A stretch of DNA of 64,000 bases from an uncultured Bacteroides sp. (GTDB lineage: Bacteria > Bacteroidota > Bacteroidia > Bacteroidales > Bacteroidaceae). The stretch lies in NCBI GenBank assembly GCA_949296575.1, contig CASFPE010000018.1:62001-126000 (forward strand), written 5' to 3'. This document shows positions 8,133-17,510 of the stretch, piece after piece. How positions within the stretch are numbered: position 1 is the first letter of the stretch; each line of letters begins with the position of its first letter. The position numbers and the translations under genes were made by a program. A model generated the notes under the pieces. It worked only from the letters and a program-made list of their open reading frames with translations, searched no databases and was not told where the DNA came from.

Positions 8133-8927
8133 TCACATCAATTTTCCTGCAAAATCATCCACTATCGCCCCATAACGCACTTCCATCTCCCCTTTCGGCG
8201 AACGTGCGCTCGGATGGTTTGTCCGATAGGCAGGAATGGTAAATTCCGATGAAATCACCTTCGCTACTTCATTCTCAGCATAGGATGGTAATGCGGAGAA
8301 CTGCACATCAGGCCAGTTGTCCCGAATGCGTTCGTCATACGTCCCGGTCAGGAAAAGCAAAAGGTCAGGTTTCAGGATATTGAGTTCCTCCCGAATGACG
8401 GGAAATTGCGCTCTTTCCAGCGCATAAATTTCCGCGCCGCAAAAGCCTTTTCCTTGCGCCTTGCTTATTTTTACCAGATTGTTCCACACGTAAGCAATTT
8501 GCTTGCCAGGAAAGGCTGCATTCAACAACGATGCAAAACGATTGAAGCCATAATGGAATGTGCCATAACGCGGGCCATTATAATTAAACGTTCCGTCATG
8601 ATAATAAGTGGCATAAAAATCTTCATAAATGCCCATTACGGCCTCCATCGAGATGTCGGGAGAAAATACGGGAGAAGGAGGCGTGCCAAAATCATCACTC
8701 TCTCCCGTCCAAGAATTGGTTTCTTGTCCGAAAACCATCACTTTCAGGTTAGCATCGGCATACCAACTTTCTGAAGGCTGGCCTTCTTCCCATCGGGTCA
8801 GGCTCAACAAGAAAGGATAAGCGGGTTTCACTTCTGTTTGCTCATTGCAAACCACGTTCTGCAAGGCATCGCAAAGCTCCTTCCATCTGGAAGCATAAAG
8901 TGCCTTCAACTGTTCATGTAATTTCAT
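8133..8927 (-). CDS. Uracil-DNA glycosylase superfamily-like protein
   Basis: A 264-residue cytosolic protein. Its core resembles the UDG fold: a first-motif-like strand VMVFGQETNSW (about 67-77) and a C-terminal RTNHPSARSP loop where UDGs have their His-Pro motif. The central VWNNLVKIS may correspond to another core strand. The catalytic Asp/Asn of GQDPY-type enzymes is not conserved in place, so glycosylase activity is unproven. It leads a small AT-rich cluster with two small membrane proteins. Assignment rests on motif resemblance only. Confidence 0.45.
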   Translation of the reverse strand: MKLHEQLKALYASRWKELCDALQNVVCNEQTEVKPAYPFLLSLTRWEEGQPSESWYADANLKVMVFGQETNSWTGESDDFGTPPSPVFSPDISMEAVMGIYEDFYATYYHDGTFNYNGPRYGTFHYGFNRFASLLNAAFPGKQIAYVWNNLVKISKAQGKGFCGAEIYALERAQFPVIREELNILKPDLLLFLTGTYDERIRDNWPDVQFSALPSYAENEVAKVISSEFTIPAYRTNHPSARSPKGEMEVRYGAIVDDFAGKLM

Positions 8928-9397
8928 GGTTTAAATAAATTATCAGCAAAGGCTCCTTTTGCCGGGATTAATATGTTATTGGAAAAGACATGTACAAAAA
9001 ACGTGGAGCCGACCCTTGTTGCTCGTTCCACATTCTAAAGGCTCTCGCATTGCCCTGTTCGTCGAAACGAGCAACGTCGAAAGCCCCACGCCGATGCATG
9101 TATATATCACACCTATCTATTGCATCCCTGCGGGAATGCAATGAGGGCTGTATATAACACATCCCGAGAGGCATTCACCGTTGCTTTGTTTTTGACGAAC
9201 AGTTTGAATTTGCGAGATTCTTAGAATGTCAAAACCAAAGCGTCCAAGTAAACGCCTTTTATATATGTGTATGCCCGCCCTGTCTAACCGCATTAAAGCA
9301 GAATCGGCATGGGAGGACTTTGCAAAGTTATGAATTTAGTTGGATTTTGTAGCTGTTTTGTCAGGGAAAGCGGAAAAAATTTATCTCATCCTGCCTG
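8928..9397. other. 470-bp gene-free stretch with long inverted repeat
   Basis: No convincing gene. A 10-bp perfect inverted repeat GTTGCTCGTT/AACGAGCAAC (9018-9027 with 9066-9075) encloses a 38-nt interior, and a second hairpin lies at about 9119-9141 around TCCCTGCGGGA. A -7-like TAACTTTG lies on the minus strand at 9330-9323. The layout could be a structured RNA of about 300 nt, or a 5' leader for the UDG-like gene. A 68-codon minus-strand frame at 9174-8968 exists but shows no coding signature I trust. Confidence 0.4.
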
Positions 9398-11365
9398 CTA
9401 TATGCCCTTGTGCGCTTTTCTTTGGGTTGGCAAACATTTAGCCTGATTTGCTGGCTTGGAGATGGATTGCCCTTTTAGTGTTACCATCCCGTCTTTCGTT
9501 TCCAGTTCTTCTTCTAAGATGAGAAAATGGAGTACGGTTTGCAATTTTTGGGGGTTGTATTGCAGCTTTTCTTGGAAGGTTTCAGGAGGAATGGCTCCAT
9601 TTTGCAGCATTCGTTCAATGTTTTCCCGTATTTCATTGAATTCGCCTTGCTTTAAACCAGATTCATGCCGGGAGAGGCATATGTCGCATTGCTGGCAGTT
9701 GTGGTCGTTGTATTCACCGAAATATTGCAGAAGCATGCGGCTTCGGCAATGTTCTGTTGAATTTGCATAGTTGAGTATGGCTTTTATGCGTGCCGTGTAG
9801 CGCTTTTTTCGTTCCTCGTAAGCAGAGGGGGGGATGTATAGCCGATGCGGTTCCACCCTTCCGCAGATGTAAGTAATGCGGGGAGTCTTTTTGCGTGGAA
9901 TGTAGTGGATGATTCTCCGTTGCGACAATGAGAGGAGGGTTTGATAAATTTCTTGCCGGTTCAGTCCGGTTTGCAGGGCGATGTTGTCCTCATTGATGTA
10001 GGCGTAGTCAGTGAATACGCCTGTATAGTTTCGCAGGATGTGTTGTATTATTTTGTCTGTATTGTTGTCATTGTCGCGCAGTTTGTACAGTTCATTCCTG
10101 CGTAGTGTGAAGATGAGGCGGGAGGCATTGTCTTGTTCGTCTGTGTATTCGATGTATCCGGCTTGTGCGAGTATTTTCAAGGCACTGTCTGCCTGTACGG
10201 GGAAATATTTGAATCTCCGGCAAAATTCTTCCAAACTGAAGTCATAAGTGCAGCCTTGCCCGTCGCCCATTGCCATTTGGTAATAATAGTTGAGGCTTTC
10301 GTACACATCTTTTATATATTTCTTTTCTGGAAAAGTGTCGGAGATGCGTTTGGTAAGCATGGCTTTGTCTGTATTGGCGTACAGGACGACAGAGTAAGCT
10401 TTCAGCCCGTCGCGTCCGGCTCGTCCTGCTTCTTGGAAGTAAGCTTCGATGGAATCAGGCAAGTCCACGTGGACAACAAGGCGCACATCCGGTTTGTCGA
10501 TTCCCATGCCGAAAGCATTTGTAGCCACAATGACGCGGTAAACATTTTCTTTCCATTGCTGTTGTTTCAAGTTCCTTTCTTCGTTTGTCAATCCAGCATG
10601 GTAAAATTGAGCTGTGATGCCGTTTTTTTGCAGCAGTTCAGTAATTTCTTTGGTGCTTTTCCGATTGCGGGCATAGATGATGGCGGAACCGGATGTCTTG
10701 GTGAGGATGTGCAGTAGTTCCTTGGCCTTGTTTTCCGTTTTGCGGACGATATAGGCCAAGTTTTTCCTTTCAAAGCTCATCCGAAACACATTCTCTTTCT
10801 TGAAATGCAGTTTTGCCTGTATGTCTTTTGCCACTTCCGGCGTGGCTGTGGCCGTCAGTGCCAAGACTGGAATATCTGGAAGCAGTTCCCGGATTTCTGC
10901 TATTTTCAAGTAGGATGGGCGGAAGTCGTATCCCCATTGTGAGATGCAGTGCGATTCATCTACGGCAATCATGTTGATGTTCATCTTGCGGAGCCAGTTG
11001 CGGAATTCGCTCGTGCTTAACCGTTCAGGGGATATGTAGAGGAATTTGTAGTCACCGAAGATGCAGTTTTCCAATTGCACGAGAATTTCCTCATGGGTCA
11101 TGCCCGAGTAGATGGCCAAAGCTTTGATGTTTCTTTTCCGCAAGTTCTGCACTTGGTCTTTCATCAACGCGATGAGCGGTGTGATGACAATGCACATGCC
11201 TGGCTTGGCCAATGCCGGTACTTGGAAAGTAATGGATTTTCCTCCCCCTGTGGGCATGAGTCCCAAAGTGTCTTGTCCTGCCCCGATGCTTTCGATGATA
11301 TCTTGTTGGATATCCCGGAAGGAATCATACCCCCAATATTGTTTGAGTATTTCGTGATATGTCAA
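9398..11365 (-). CDS. recQ: ATP-dependent DNA helicase RecQ
   Basis: A 3'-5' superfamily 2 DNA helicase in recombination and fork repair. Walker A GLMPTGGGKS (35-44), DESH box (136-139), motif V/VI NAFGMGIDKPD and QEAGRAGRDG are visible. The RecQ zinc domain is present (CRSRMLLQYFGEYNDHNCQQCDIC). At 655 residues it ends after a winged-helix-like region, and I see no HRDC domain. Translation appears to start with TTG at 11365, overlapping the recJ stop as TTGA. No in-frame ATG exists before Walker A except one inside the motif. This overlap implies translational coupling with recJ. Confidence 0.93.
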   Translation of the reverse strand: MTYHEILKQYWGYDSFRDIQQDIIESIGAGQDTLGLMPTGGGKSITFQVPALAKPGMCIVITPLIALMKDQVQNLRKRNIKALAIYSGMTHEEILVQLENCIFGDYKFLYISPERLSTSEFRNWLRKMNINMIAVDESHCISQWGYDFRPSYLKIAEIRELLPDIPVLALTATATPEVAKDIQAKLHFKKENVFRMSFERKNLAYIVRKTENKAKELLHILTKTSGSAIIYARNRKSTKEITELLQKNGITAQFYHAGLTNEERNLKQQQWKENVYRVIVATNAFGMGIDKPDVRLVVHVDLPDSIEAYFQEAGRAGRDGLKAYSVVLYANTDKAMLTKRISDTFPEKKYIKDVYESLNYYYQMAMGDGQGCTYDFSLEEFCRRFKYFPVQADSALKILAQAGYIEYTDEQDNASRLIFTLRRNELYKLRDNDNNTDKIIQHILRNYTGVFTDYAYINEDNIALQTGLNRQEIYQTLLSLSQRRIIHYIPRKKTPRITYICGRVEPHRLYIPPSAYEERKKRYTARIKAILNYANSTEHCRSRMLLQYFGEYNDHNCQQCDICLSRHESGLKQGEFNEIRENIERMLQNGAIPPETFQEKLQYNPQKLQTVLHFLILEEELETKDGMVTLKGQSISKPANQAKCLPTQRKAHKGI

Positions 11366-13092
11366 AGTACCGTTTTTTCTGTGGGTTTGATGTCTTCTAT
11401 TTGCAGTTGGATTTCTCCATGCTTATGGGTATTTTCCTCGATGGTATAGCAAATGTTGAACGAACGCTTGGTTTTGATGTACCGGGCTTGCGAGCTTTGC
11501 CCGAAAGCGATGCCGTTCATGATGTTATTGGATTTGTCATCCACCAGTTCCAACTTGATGTGTTCTTGTTCGCGCCCCACCACCTTGCTGGTCCCGTAGT
11601 CATATACATGCGGCGTATAGAATACAGGTTTAGGGTTTTCCGGCCCGAAAGGGTTGAATTTCTTCAGGTCGGCAAAGAATCGGTGCGTGATGTCTTTGAA
11701 ATTGATTTCAGCATCGATGTTGATGACGGCGCTGGTTTGTTCTGGAAGGATATGTTGGGCGACGAAATTTTCGAAACGGCGTGTGAATTCCTTTACGTTC
11801 TCGATTTTCATCGATAAGCCTGCGGCATATGTGTGTCCGCCGAAACTTTCTAACAGGTCGCGGCAATTTTCAATGGCTTTGTACACATCAAAGCCGGAAA
11901 CGGAACGTGCCGAACCGGTCGCTAAATCGTTGGTGCGCGTGAGTACCACGGTGGGGCGATAATATATTTCTGTGAGCCGTGATGCTACGATGCCTACCAC
12001 GCCTTTGTGCCAATCTTCGTTGTAGAGGACGATGGAACGCCGGTTGGCAAGCCCTTCAAGATGGTCCACGATATGGTTGGCTTCTTCTGTCATGCTTTTG
12101 TCCAAGTCTTTCCGTGTTTCGTTGAATTGGTTGATTTGGGCGCTTTTTTCCCATGCAGAAGCAAAGTCTTTCTCGGTCAGCAGGTCTACGGCTTTTTTCC
12201 CGTTTTGTATGCGTCCGGATGCATTGATTCGTGGGCCGATTTTGAAGATGATGTCGTTGATGGTGATTTCTTTTCCGTTGAGCCCGCAAATGTCGATAAT
12301 GGCTTTTAGGCCGATGCTGGGATTGGAGTTCAGTTGCTTCAGCCCATGGTATGCCAAGATGCGGTTTTCGCCCATGATAGGCACGATGTCTGAAGCGATG
12401 CTGACGGCAGTGAGATCGAGCAGCGGCATGAGATGATGGAAGTCAATGCCATTGTTCAGGGCAAATGCTTGCATGAACTTGAATCCTACGCCGCATCCTG
12501 ACAGGTGCTGGTAGGGATAGGTGGAATCTGCCCGTTTAGGGTTGAGGTTGGCCACAGCCGGTGGCAATGTGCCATCAGGTACATGGTGGTCGCAAATGAT
12601 GAAATCGATGCCTTTCTCTTTGGCATAAGCCACTTCTTCAACAGCCTTTATGCCGCAATCCAATACAATGACTAATTTCACACCGGTTTGTTCGGCATAG
12701 TCGATTCCTTTCATGGAAATGCCGTATCCCTCGTTGTAGCGGTCAGGGATATAATAATCGATATTGGAATAAAACTGTTGCAGGAACCGGTATATCAGGG
12801 CTACAGCAGTTGTCCCGTCTACATCATAATCACCATAGATGAGGATGCGTTCTTTTCTTCCCATTGCCTTGTTCAGCCGGTCAACAGCGATGTCCATGTC
12901 GTTCATCAGGAACGGGTCATGCAAATCGCCGAGTTGCGGGCGGAAATACTTTTGTGCTTTTGCCGGTGTATCGATACCTCTCTTTATCAGCAAGTAGCAC
13001 AATATGGGATGGATTCCTATGTCCTTTGATAAAATTCTGCTCTCTTCTATTTCTTCATGTGTAGGAGGTTGATAAATCCATTTTTGGTTCAT
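11362..13092 (-). CDS. recJ: Single-stranded-DNA-specific exonuclease RecJ
   Basis: A 5'-3' ssDNA exonuclease for recombination and mismatch repair. DHH-family motifs: GDYDVDG (87-93), DCG (145-147) and DHH (168-170). A DHHA1 domain follows (about 345-450, with GGHTYAAGLSMK) and then a C-terminal OB domain (about 460-565). The 576 residues match the usual bacterial length. Its stop overlaps the recQ start by 4 bp, so the two recombination genes form one operon. The ATG at 13092 is preceded by a short AT-rich leader. Confidence 0.95.
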   Translation of the reverse strand: MNQKWIYQPPTHEEIEESRILSKDIGIHPILCYLLIKRGIDTPAKAQKYFRPQLGDLHDPFLMNDMDIAVDRLNKAMGRKERILIYGDYDVDGTTAVALIYRFLQQFYSNIDYYIPDRYNEGYGISMKGIDYAEQTGVKLVIVLDCGIKAVEEVAYAKEKGIDFIICDHHVPDGTLPPAVANLNPKRADSTYPYQHLSGCGVGFKFMQAFALNNGIDFHHLMPLLDLTAVSIASDIVPIMGENRILAYHGLKQLNSNPSIGLKAIIDICGLNGKEITINDIIFKIGPRINASGRIQNGKKAVDLLTEKDFASAWEKSAQINQFNETRKDLDKSMTEEANHIVDHLEGLANRRSIVLYNEDWHKGVVGIVASRLTEIYYRPTVVLTRTNDLATGSARSVSGFDVYKAIENCRDLLESFGGHTYAAGLSMKIENVKEFTRRFENFVAQHILPEQTSAVINIDAEINFKDITHRFFADLKKFNPFGPENPKPVFYTPHVYDYGTSKVVGREQEHIKLELVDDKSNNIMNGIAFGQSSQARYIKTKRSFNICYTIEENTHKHGEIQLQIEDIKPTEKTVL

Positions 13093-13136
13093 TATATATA
13101 TTGTTTTTCTTTTATCGAATTTTTGGGTGGAAAAGT

Positions 13137-13189
13137 CGCTTTTTCAGCGGCCATTCCCTTTGAAAGGGACGTTTCAAACCTTTCAAACG
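13137..13189. repeat. Palindrome cluster H upstream of recJ
   Basis: Three adjacent inverted repeats: CGCTTTTTCAGCG (13137-13149), CCCTTTGAAAGGG (13156-13168) and CGTTT...AAACG (13170-13189). The CCTTT cores at 13157 and 13179 are 22 bp apart. It looks like a decayed member of the palindrome arrays seen elsewhere in the window. Confidence 0.45.
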
Positions 13190-13295
13190 GTAAAATTACG
13201 AAAAAGGAAGTGGATATCCATCCTTTCTATGATTATTTTGCAAATAATAGTATAAAAGAAGAAATGAGAGAGAGGAGGCAGGAAATGTTTGGCGT

Positions 13296-13336
13296 AAAAA
13301 AAATCCGTAGCCAAAGGGGAAACAATGGCCACGGAT
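13296..13336 (-). terminator. Rho-independent terminator of the PpiD-like gene
   Basis: ATCCGTGGCCA and TGGCTACGGAT (minus strand, 13336-13326 and 13313-13303) form an 11-bp stem with one G-T or mismatch position, followed by a run of T. It is 22 bp past the stop codon at 13358. A T run also follows on the plus strand. Confidence 0.85.
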
Positions 13337-13357
13337 TTTTCTGGTTTCTTATTTTAG

Positions 13358-15502
13358 TTAAAAGAACAGGTAGCGCGAGTCTTCTACGTTGGCCTTTTGG
13401 TAAAGGTCGTTGATGAAGCGGCTGATGGTGCGCATCGTGTTGTTCTTGATTCTATTTTCTTCTGTTTCTTCGTTGAATGTTTCGTTCAGTTTGCCTTTAT
13501 TGTAGACTTGCAGGAGGTACACGCCAGAGTTTCCTTTTATGGGAGAAGACAGTTGGTCGACATCGGCAACAGAAGCGTAGGCACCCAACAAAGGTTCGCT
13601 GCCACGGGTTTTGGAAACGAAAGTGGGGGCAGAGAACGTGACGTGTTTCACGGAATCGGTTACCACATTGTCTATGGAATTGCATTCTTCGAAGTTCGTT
13701 ATGTCTTTTCCTTTGATGCCTGCCATGATGATTTCAGCTTTTTTGTCTTTGATGGCTTCAATTCGCAGCATGCCTTCCACGGATTCCATACTCCTGTAGC
13801 CTTTCTTGTTGATTCCTTCCAAGGCCACGACTAACAAGCGGTCGTTCTCGTCTCCGCAATCATACAATGGGGAAACTTCGCCCGGTTTGGCTGCAAACAC
13901 CCATCTCAAGGCTTCGCCTGTGTTGCGTACGCCTCCGATGCCATGTTCTGAGCTGTAGAAGTCTTTTCTTTCCAAGAGGCGGTAGCCATTTTCTTCCGCA
14001 TTGGCTTCCAATTCTTCCAAAGTCTGGTTGGCTGCCACGAATTGGCTGAATTTGTTGTATGCTTGGTTGTAAGTTTCCTTGCTGAATTCTACAGGGCGTT
14101 TGATGACCGCTACTTTGTATTTTTCTTTCATGGCTTTTTTGTCAAGGACTTGGATGATGACGTTGCTTTGTCCCAATGACAGATTTGTTGTTTCCTTGAT
14201 GCCCAAGCCGCAAATGGTGTTGATGTATTTCGTGTTGTCGGCATCCAATGCAGCGTTCTCGTATTGCGCGGAAGTGAGCCAGTTGGCTTCTCCGTTGGAG
14301 TTGTTGTATTGTTTTGCCAATGCCGCGAAGTCAGCGCCACCCTTGATGGCGTTGTAGATGCTGTCGGCCAGCGTCCTTGTTTTTTCAACATTGTCGGTAT
14401 AGACTTGTATTTGTCGGAATTGGACAGAGTCGGGCAACGTCTTTTCTGCCAAGATTCTGAATGCGTTGTAAGAGTCGTCGCTTTGGTTGTAATAGGGGCC
14501 GTATACTTCTCCTAAAGAAACGGAGTCCATGCGGGATGCCACATCGCTGGGATAAGCGTCTTTTGAGTAGAACACATCCGCATATGGGAATTCTGAACCT
14601 GTGGCACGCACGAAACTCACGTATTCCGTAGCATTTTCCAGTTGGTTCGTGTAGTCGGTCACTTCTTCTAACACGGCGTTTCTGTCTTCGTCGCTGGGCG
14701 TAACCTGCACATCAATGTATTTGATGTTGCGGGTTTCCACGTTTTGTTTGAACTGTTCTTTTTTCTTGTTGTACAATGCTTGCAAATCCGACTTTTCGAT
14801 AGTCACCGCAGAGTCTGCGACGGCAGAGTAGGGGACAGCGGCCAGGAGCATGTCATATTGGTTGGTCCTTTCATCGAAAGAAGCCTGTGCTTCGATGGGG
14901 TTGGAGATGATGGATTGCGCGAGCAGCGTCTGGTATTTCTCCATTAGGCGGTTCTGCTTCAAGTTCCTTTCAATGAAGTTCCAGTAGTGTTCCATCATTT
15001 GGTAGTATTCCACATATTGTGCCGGCATTTGCGTCATGTCCATAGTTGCATATTCAGCCAGAAAGTTCTTCAACACATCTTTGTCGAAAGCACCGGTTTG
15101 CGGGTTTCTGAAAGGTGTTTGTTGCAGTATCGGGTTGGAACCTTCGTTGATGATGGCTTCGATTTCTTCATCGGAAACAGTCAAGCCGATTTTCTCTGCT
15201 TCGGTATTGATCAGTTCGCTGTTGACATAGGTTCTCCACACTTCGTCTTTCAGTTGCGTGAACTGTTCGTCGGGAATGGCAGACATGCCGGAAGTGAATT
15301 TGACAATGTCGGCATATTCGTCCAGCATTTTTTGGTAATCTTGAGCCGAGAGGCCTTTCCCGTTGACTTCACCAATGTCTTGGTTGCCTTGGTGGGGCTG
15401 AAAAATTTTCCAAGCATCGCCTGCGATGAAAGCAAACAACGCGAGGCCGATAACAATGACCAATAATGGTCCTTTGCTTCTGATTTTCTGTAATGTTGCC
15501 AT
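13358..15502 (-). CDS. PpiD/SurA-like peptidyl-prolyl isomerase
   Basis: An envelope foldase anchored in the inner membrane. Residues 12-29 form a single N-terminal transmembrane helix (VIVIGLALFAFIAGDAW). A SurA-N-like chaperone region follows (about 40-240, opening GEVNGKGLSAQDYQKML), then a parvulin-type rotamase region (about 345-445, VQFRQIQVY... GGADFAALAKQYNNS). At 714 residues it matches PpiD-like proteins of Bacteroidetes. Its role is assisting outer-membrane and periplasmic protein folding. It lies upstream of recJ but is separated from it by a strong terminator, so it is not in that operon. Confidence 0.85.
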   Translation of the reverse strand: MATLQKIRSKGPLLVIVIGLALFAFIAGDAWKIFQPHQGNQDIGEVNGKGLSAQDYQKMLDEYADIVKFTSGMSAIPDEQFTQLKDEVWRTYVNSELINTEAEKIGLTVSDEEIEAIINEGSNPILQQTPFRNPQTGAFDKDVLKNFLAEYATMDMTQMPAQYVEYYQMMEHYWNFIERNLKQNRLMEKYQTLLAQSIISNPIEAQASFDERTNQYDMLLAAVPYSAVADSAVTIEKSDLQALYNKKKEQFKQNVETRNIKYIDVQVTPSDEDRNAVLEEVTDYTNQLENATEYVSFVRATGSEFPYADVFYSKDAYPSDVASRMDSVSLGEVYGPYYNQSDDSYNAFRILAEKTLPDSVQFRQIQVYTDNVEKTRTLADSIYNAIKGGADFAALAKQYNNSNGEANWLTSAQYENAALDADNTKYINTICGLGIKETTNLSLGQSNVIIQVLDKKAMKEKYKVAVIKRPVEFSKETYNQAYNKFSQFVAANQTLEELEANAEENGYRLLERKDFYSSEHGIGGVRNTGEALRWVFAAKPGEVSPLYDCGDENDRLLVVALEGINKKGYRSMESVEGMLRIEAIKDKKAEIIMAGIKGKDITNFEECNSIDNVVTDSVKHVTFSAPTFVSKTRGSEPLLGAYASVADVDQLSSPIKGNSGVYLLQVYNKGKLNETFNEETEENRIKNNTMRTISRFINDLYQKANVEDSRYLFF

Positions 15503-15606
15503 TTAAGTATTTGATTTTTAATTATTTATTATTTATTCATTTAGTAAATTAGCGCACGAAGATACAAAAAATGCGGGTATGCACCTATTTATTGCTTAAA
15601 AAAATA

Positions 15607-16866
15607 TTATTCTGCGACTTTTAGTTTCACCAGTTCGATTTTTGTCGTCGTCATTTTGATGATTTTGAATTCATATTGTTTGATTTTGATGACTTCGTGC
15701 AGTTTGGGAATGTTTTGGTATTTGTTCAAGATGAGCCCTCCTATGGTTTGGTAATCATCGGATTCGGGCAAGTTGAGGCTGAACATTTCGTTGATTTTTT
15801 CTATTTCCAGCCGTGCAGACAAAAGGTATTCGTTGGGTGCTGTTTGTTTGGCGGTGTACGAAGTCGTGTCATGTTCGTCTTCGATGTCGCCGAATATTTC
15901 TTCCACTAAGTCTTCTAAAGAGACCAGGCCGGATGTCCCCCCGAATTCATCGACGACAATGGCCAGCGTTTTTTTCTTTTGCATGAACAGTTGCAGCAGC
16001 CGGTGTGCTGGCATGGTTTCCGGCACAATGGGGATTTGCTGTATCCGGTCGGTCCATTTCGCGGGTTCGCGGAACATTTCAGAAGAATGGATGTATCCTG
16101 TAATGTTGTCGATGTTGTCTTTGTACACGATGATTTTGGATATTCCGGATTCTATGAACAGGGCTTTCAGTTCTTCGATGCTGGTATCCTCTTTTACGGC
16201 AACGATTTCGGTCCTTGGGATCATGCAGTCTTTGATTTTCACATTCGAGAAGTCGAGGGCGTTTTGGAAAATCTTCACTTCTTCGTTGATGTCTTCTTCG
16301 TTGGAATTGTCGATGCTGTTTTGGATGAGATGGTCAAGGTCTACTTTTGTGAAAGCCTTTTCAGTGGCTTCTTTGTTTGTTTTCACGTTGAACAATTTCA
16401 GGATGAGCCGCGAAAGCCCTGAGATGAATCGGGAGAGCGGGCGCAGGATGGTGTAGAAGAAATAGAGCGGCACAGCCAGCAAGCGCATCGATTGGTTGGG
16501 GGCAGCTTTGCAGATGATTTGCGGGATGAGCCTTCCTGCGATTAGAATCACCAAGGCTGCGATGGCGATTTGCGCGATGGTGAGCAGCCATGGCGAATGG
16601 ATGTTGTATGGCTCTGAGGCTTTTCGGAGCCATTCGGCCGCCAAAATGGAGTAGATGATGAGGGTTATGTTGTATCCGATTATCAAGGTGGATATAAACG
16701 TGTTAGAGTCTTTGAGGAAAGTAGAGAGGATTCGTGTGGCCAGGCTTCCTTCTTTCTTGTTCATTTCAAACCTGAGTTTGTCGAAAGAGGTGAATGCCGT
16801 TTCCATTCCGGCGAAAAATGCGGAAAAAGCGACTGCAATGATTATATATATAAGAAGTATGTCCAT
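15607..16866 (-). CDS. CNNM/CorC-type hemolysin family protein
   Basis: A membrane protein of the DUF21-CBS-CBS-CorC_HlyC family, thought to take part in divalent cation (Mg/Co) export. The first about 180 residues hold the DUF21 transmembrane domain (MDILLIYIIIAVAFSAFFAGMETA). Two CBS motifs follow (MIPRTEIVAV... and VPETMPAHRLLQLFMQ). The conserved VDEFGGTSGLVSLEDLVEEIFGD block and a C-terminal CorC domain complete it. Related proteins in gliding Bacteroidetes include GldE, but nothing here indicates motility. It starts 17 bp after lptC, in the same direction. Confidence 0.87.
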   Translation of the reverse strand: MDILLIYIIIAVAFSAFFAGMETAFTSFDKLRFEMNKKEGSLATRILSTFLKDSNTFISTLIIGYNITLIIYSILAAEWLRKASEPYNIHSPWLLTIAQIAIAALVILIAGRLIPQIICKAAPNQSMRLLAVPLYFFYTILRPLSRFISGLSRLILKLFNVKTNKEATEKAFTKVDLDHLIQNSIDNSNEEDINEEVKIFQNALDFSNVKIKDCMIPRTEIVAVKEDTSIEELKALFIESGISKIIVYKDNIDNITGYIHSSEMFREPAKWTDRIQQIPIVPETMPAHRLLQLFMQKKKTLAIVVDEFGGTSGLVSLEDLVEEIFGDIEDEHDTTSYTAKQTAPNEYLLSARLEIEKINEMFSLNLPESDDYQTIGGLILNKYQNIPKLHEVIKIKQYEFKIIKMTTTKIELVKLKVAE

Positions 16867-16883
16867 GACGTTTTCAGGTCGTT

Positions 16884-17501
16884 TTATGGGTGGATGCTGT
16901 CGGGGGCGATGGTGTCTTTCGGTGCTTTGTCGACCGGGAAGATGCCTCCGCTGTTGTGGATGACGTATTGCGTCAGTTGTTGGTTGGATTCAAACCCGTA
17001 ACCGGTGATGATGTTTTCAGTTTGTTCTATCCGTATGTATTTGTCGGAATAGACTTTTTCGGTTTTCTGGTTCCAGAACAGTTGTTGCGTGTCGAATTTC
17101 TCGCCTTTTCGGTTTTGGATGAACACGTTGCTTCGCAGTTCCCATAGTTTTTCTTTTTCATAATAGTAGGCCGTGTCGGCTTTTATGCTGGCATCTATTT
17201 GCATCAGGGAATCGAACTGTTCCAAGTAGATACCTTTTTCGAACGCCCAATAGGGGGGATGTTTCCTGTCGAAGATGTCCCATTCTTCCGCAATGAGGCG
17301 GTATTTGATGATGCCGGAGTCTGATATGAGCGTGTTGACTCCCAATGTCCTCATGCCGGGCAGCGAGTCGCGTTCAAGGATGGCTTCGCCCAGTTCTTTG
17401 TCTTTGTTGGAGCATGATGTGTGGGATAAAAACAGCATAACAATTGCCAAGGCGGCAATTGTTATGCTGGTGAATGTATGTTTCACGCGATGTTCAGGCA
17501 T
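16884..17501 (-). CDS. lptC: LPS export periplasmic protein LptC
   Basis: Component of the Lpt bridge that moves lipopolysaccharide from the inner membrane ABC transporter to LptA/LptD. 205 residues with an N-terminal hydrophobic segment ending HTSC (Cys30), which suggests a lipoprotein form as is common in Bacteroidetes. The beta-jellyroll domain follows (for example LISDSGIIKYRLIAEEWDIFD and SNVFIQNRKGEKFDTQQLFWNQ). It lies 9 bp after the TPR gene stop. It is clustered with other envelope genes (barrel protein, PpiD-like foldase). Confidence 0.87.
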   Translation of the reverse strand: MPEHRVKHTFTSITIAALAIVMLFLSHTSCSNKDKELGEAILERDSLPGMRTLGVNTLISDSGIIKYRLIAEEWDIFDRKHPPYWAFEKGIYLEQFDSLMQIDASIKADTAYYYEKEKLWELRSNVFIQNRKGEKFDTQQLFWNQKTEKVYSDKYIRIEQTENIITGYGFESNQQLTQYVIHNSGGIFPVDKAPKDTIAPDSIHP

Positions 17502-17510
17502 ACGCGGTGT

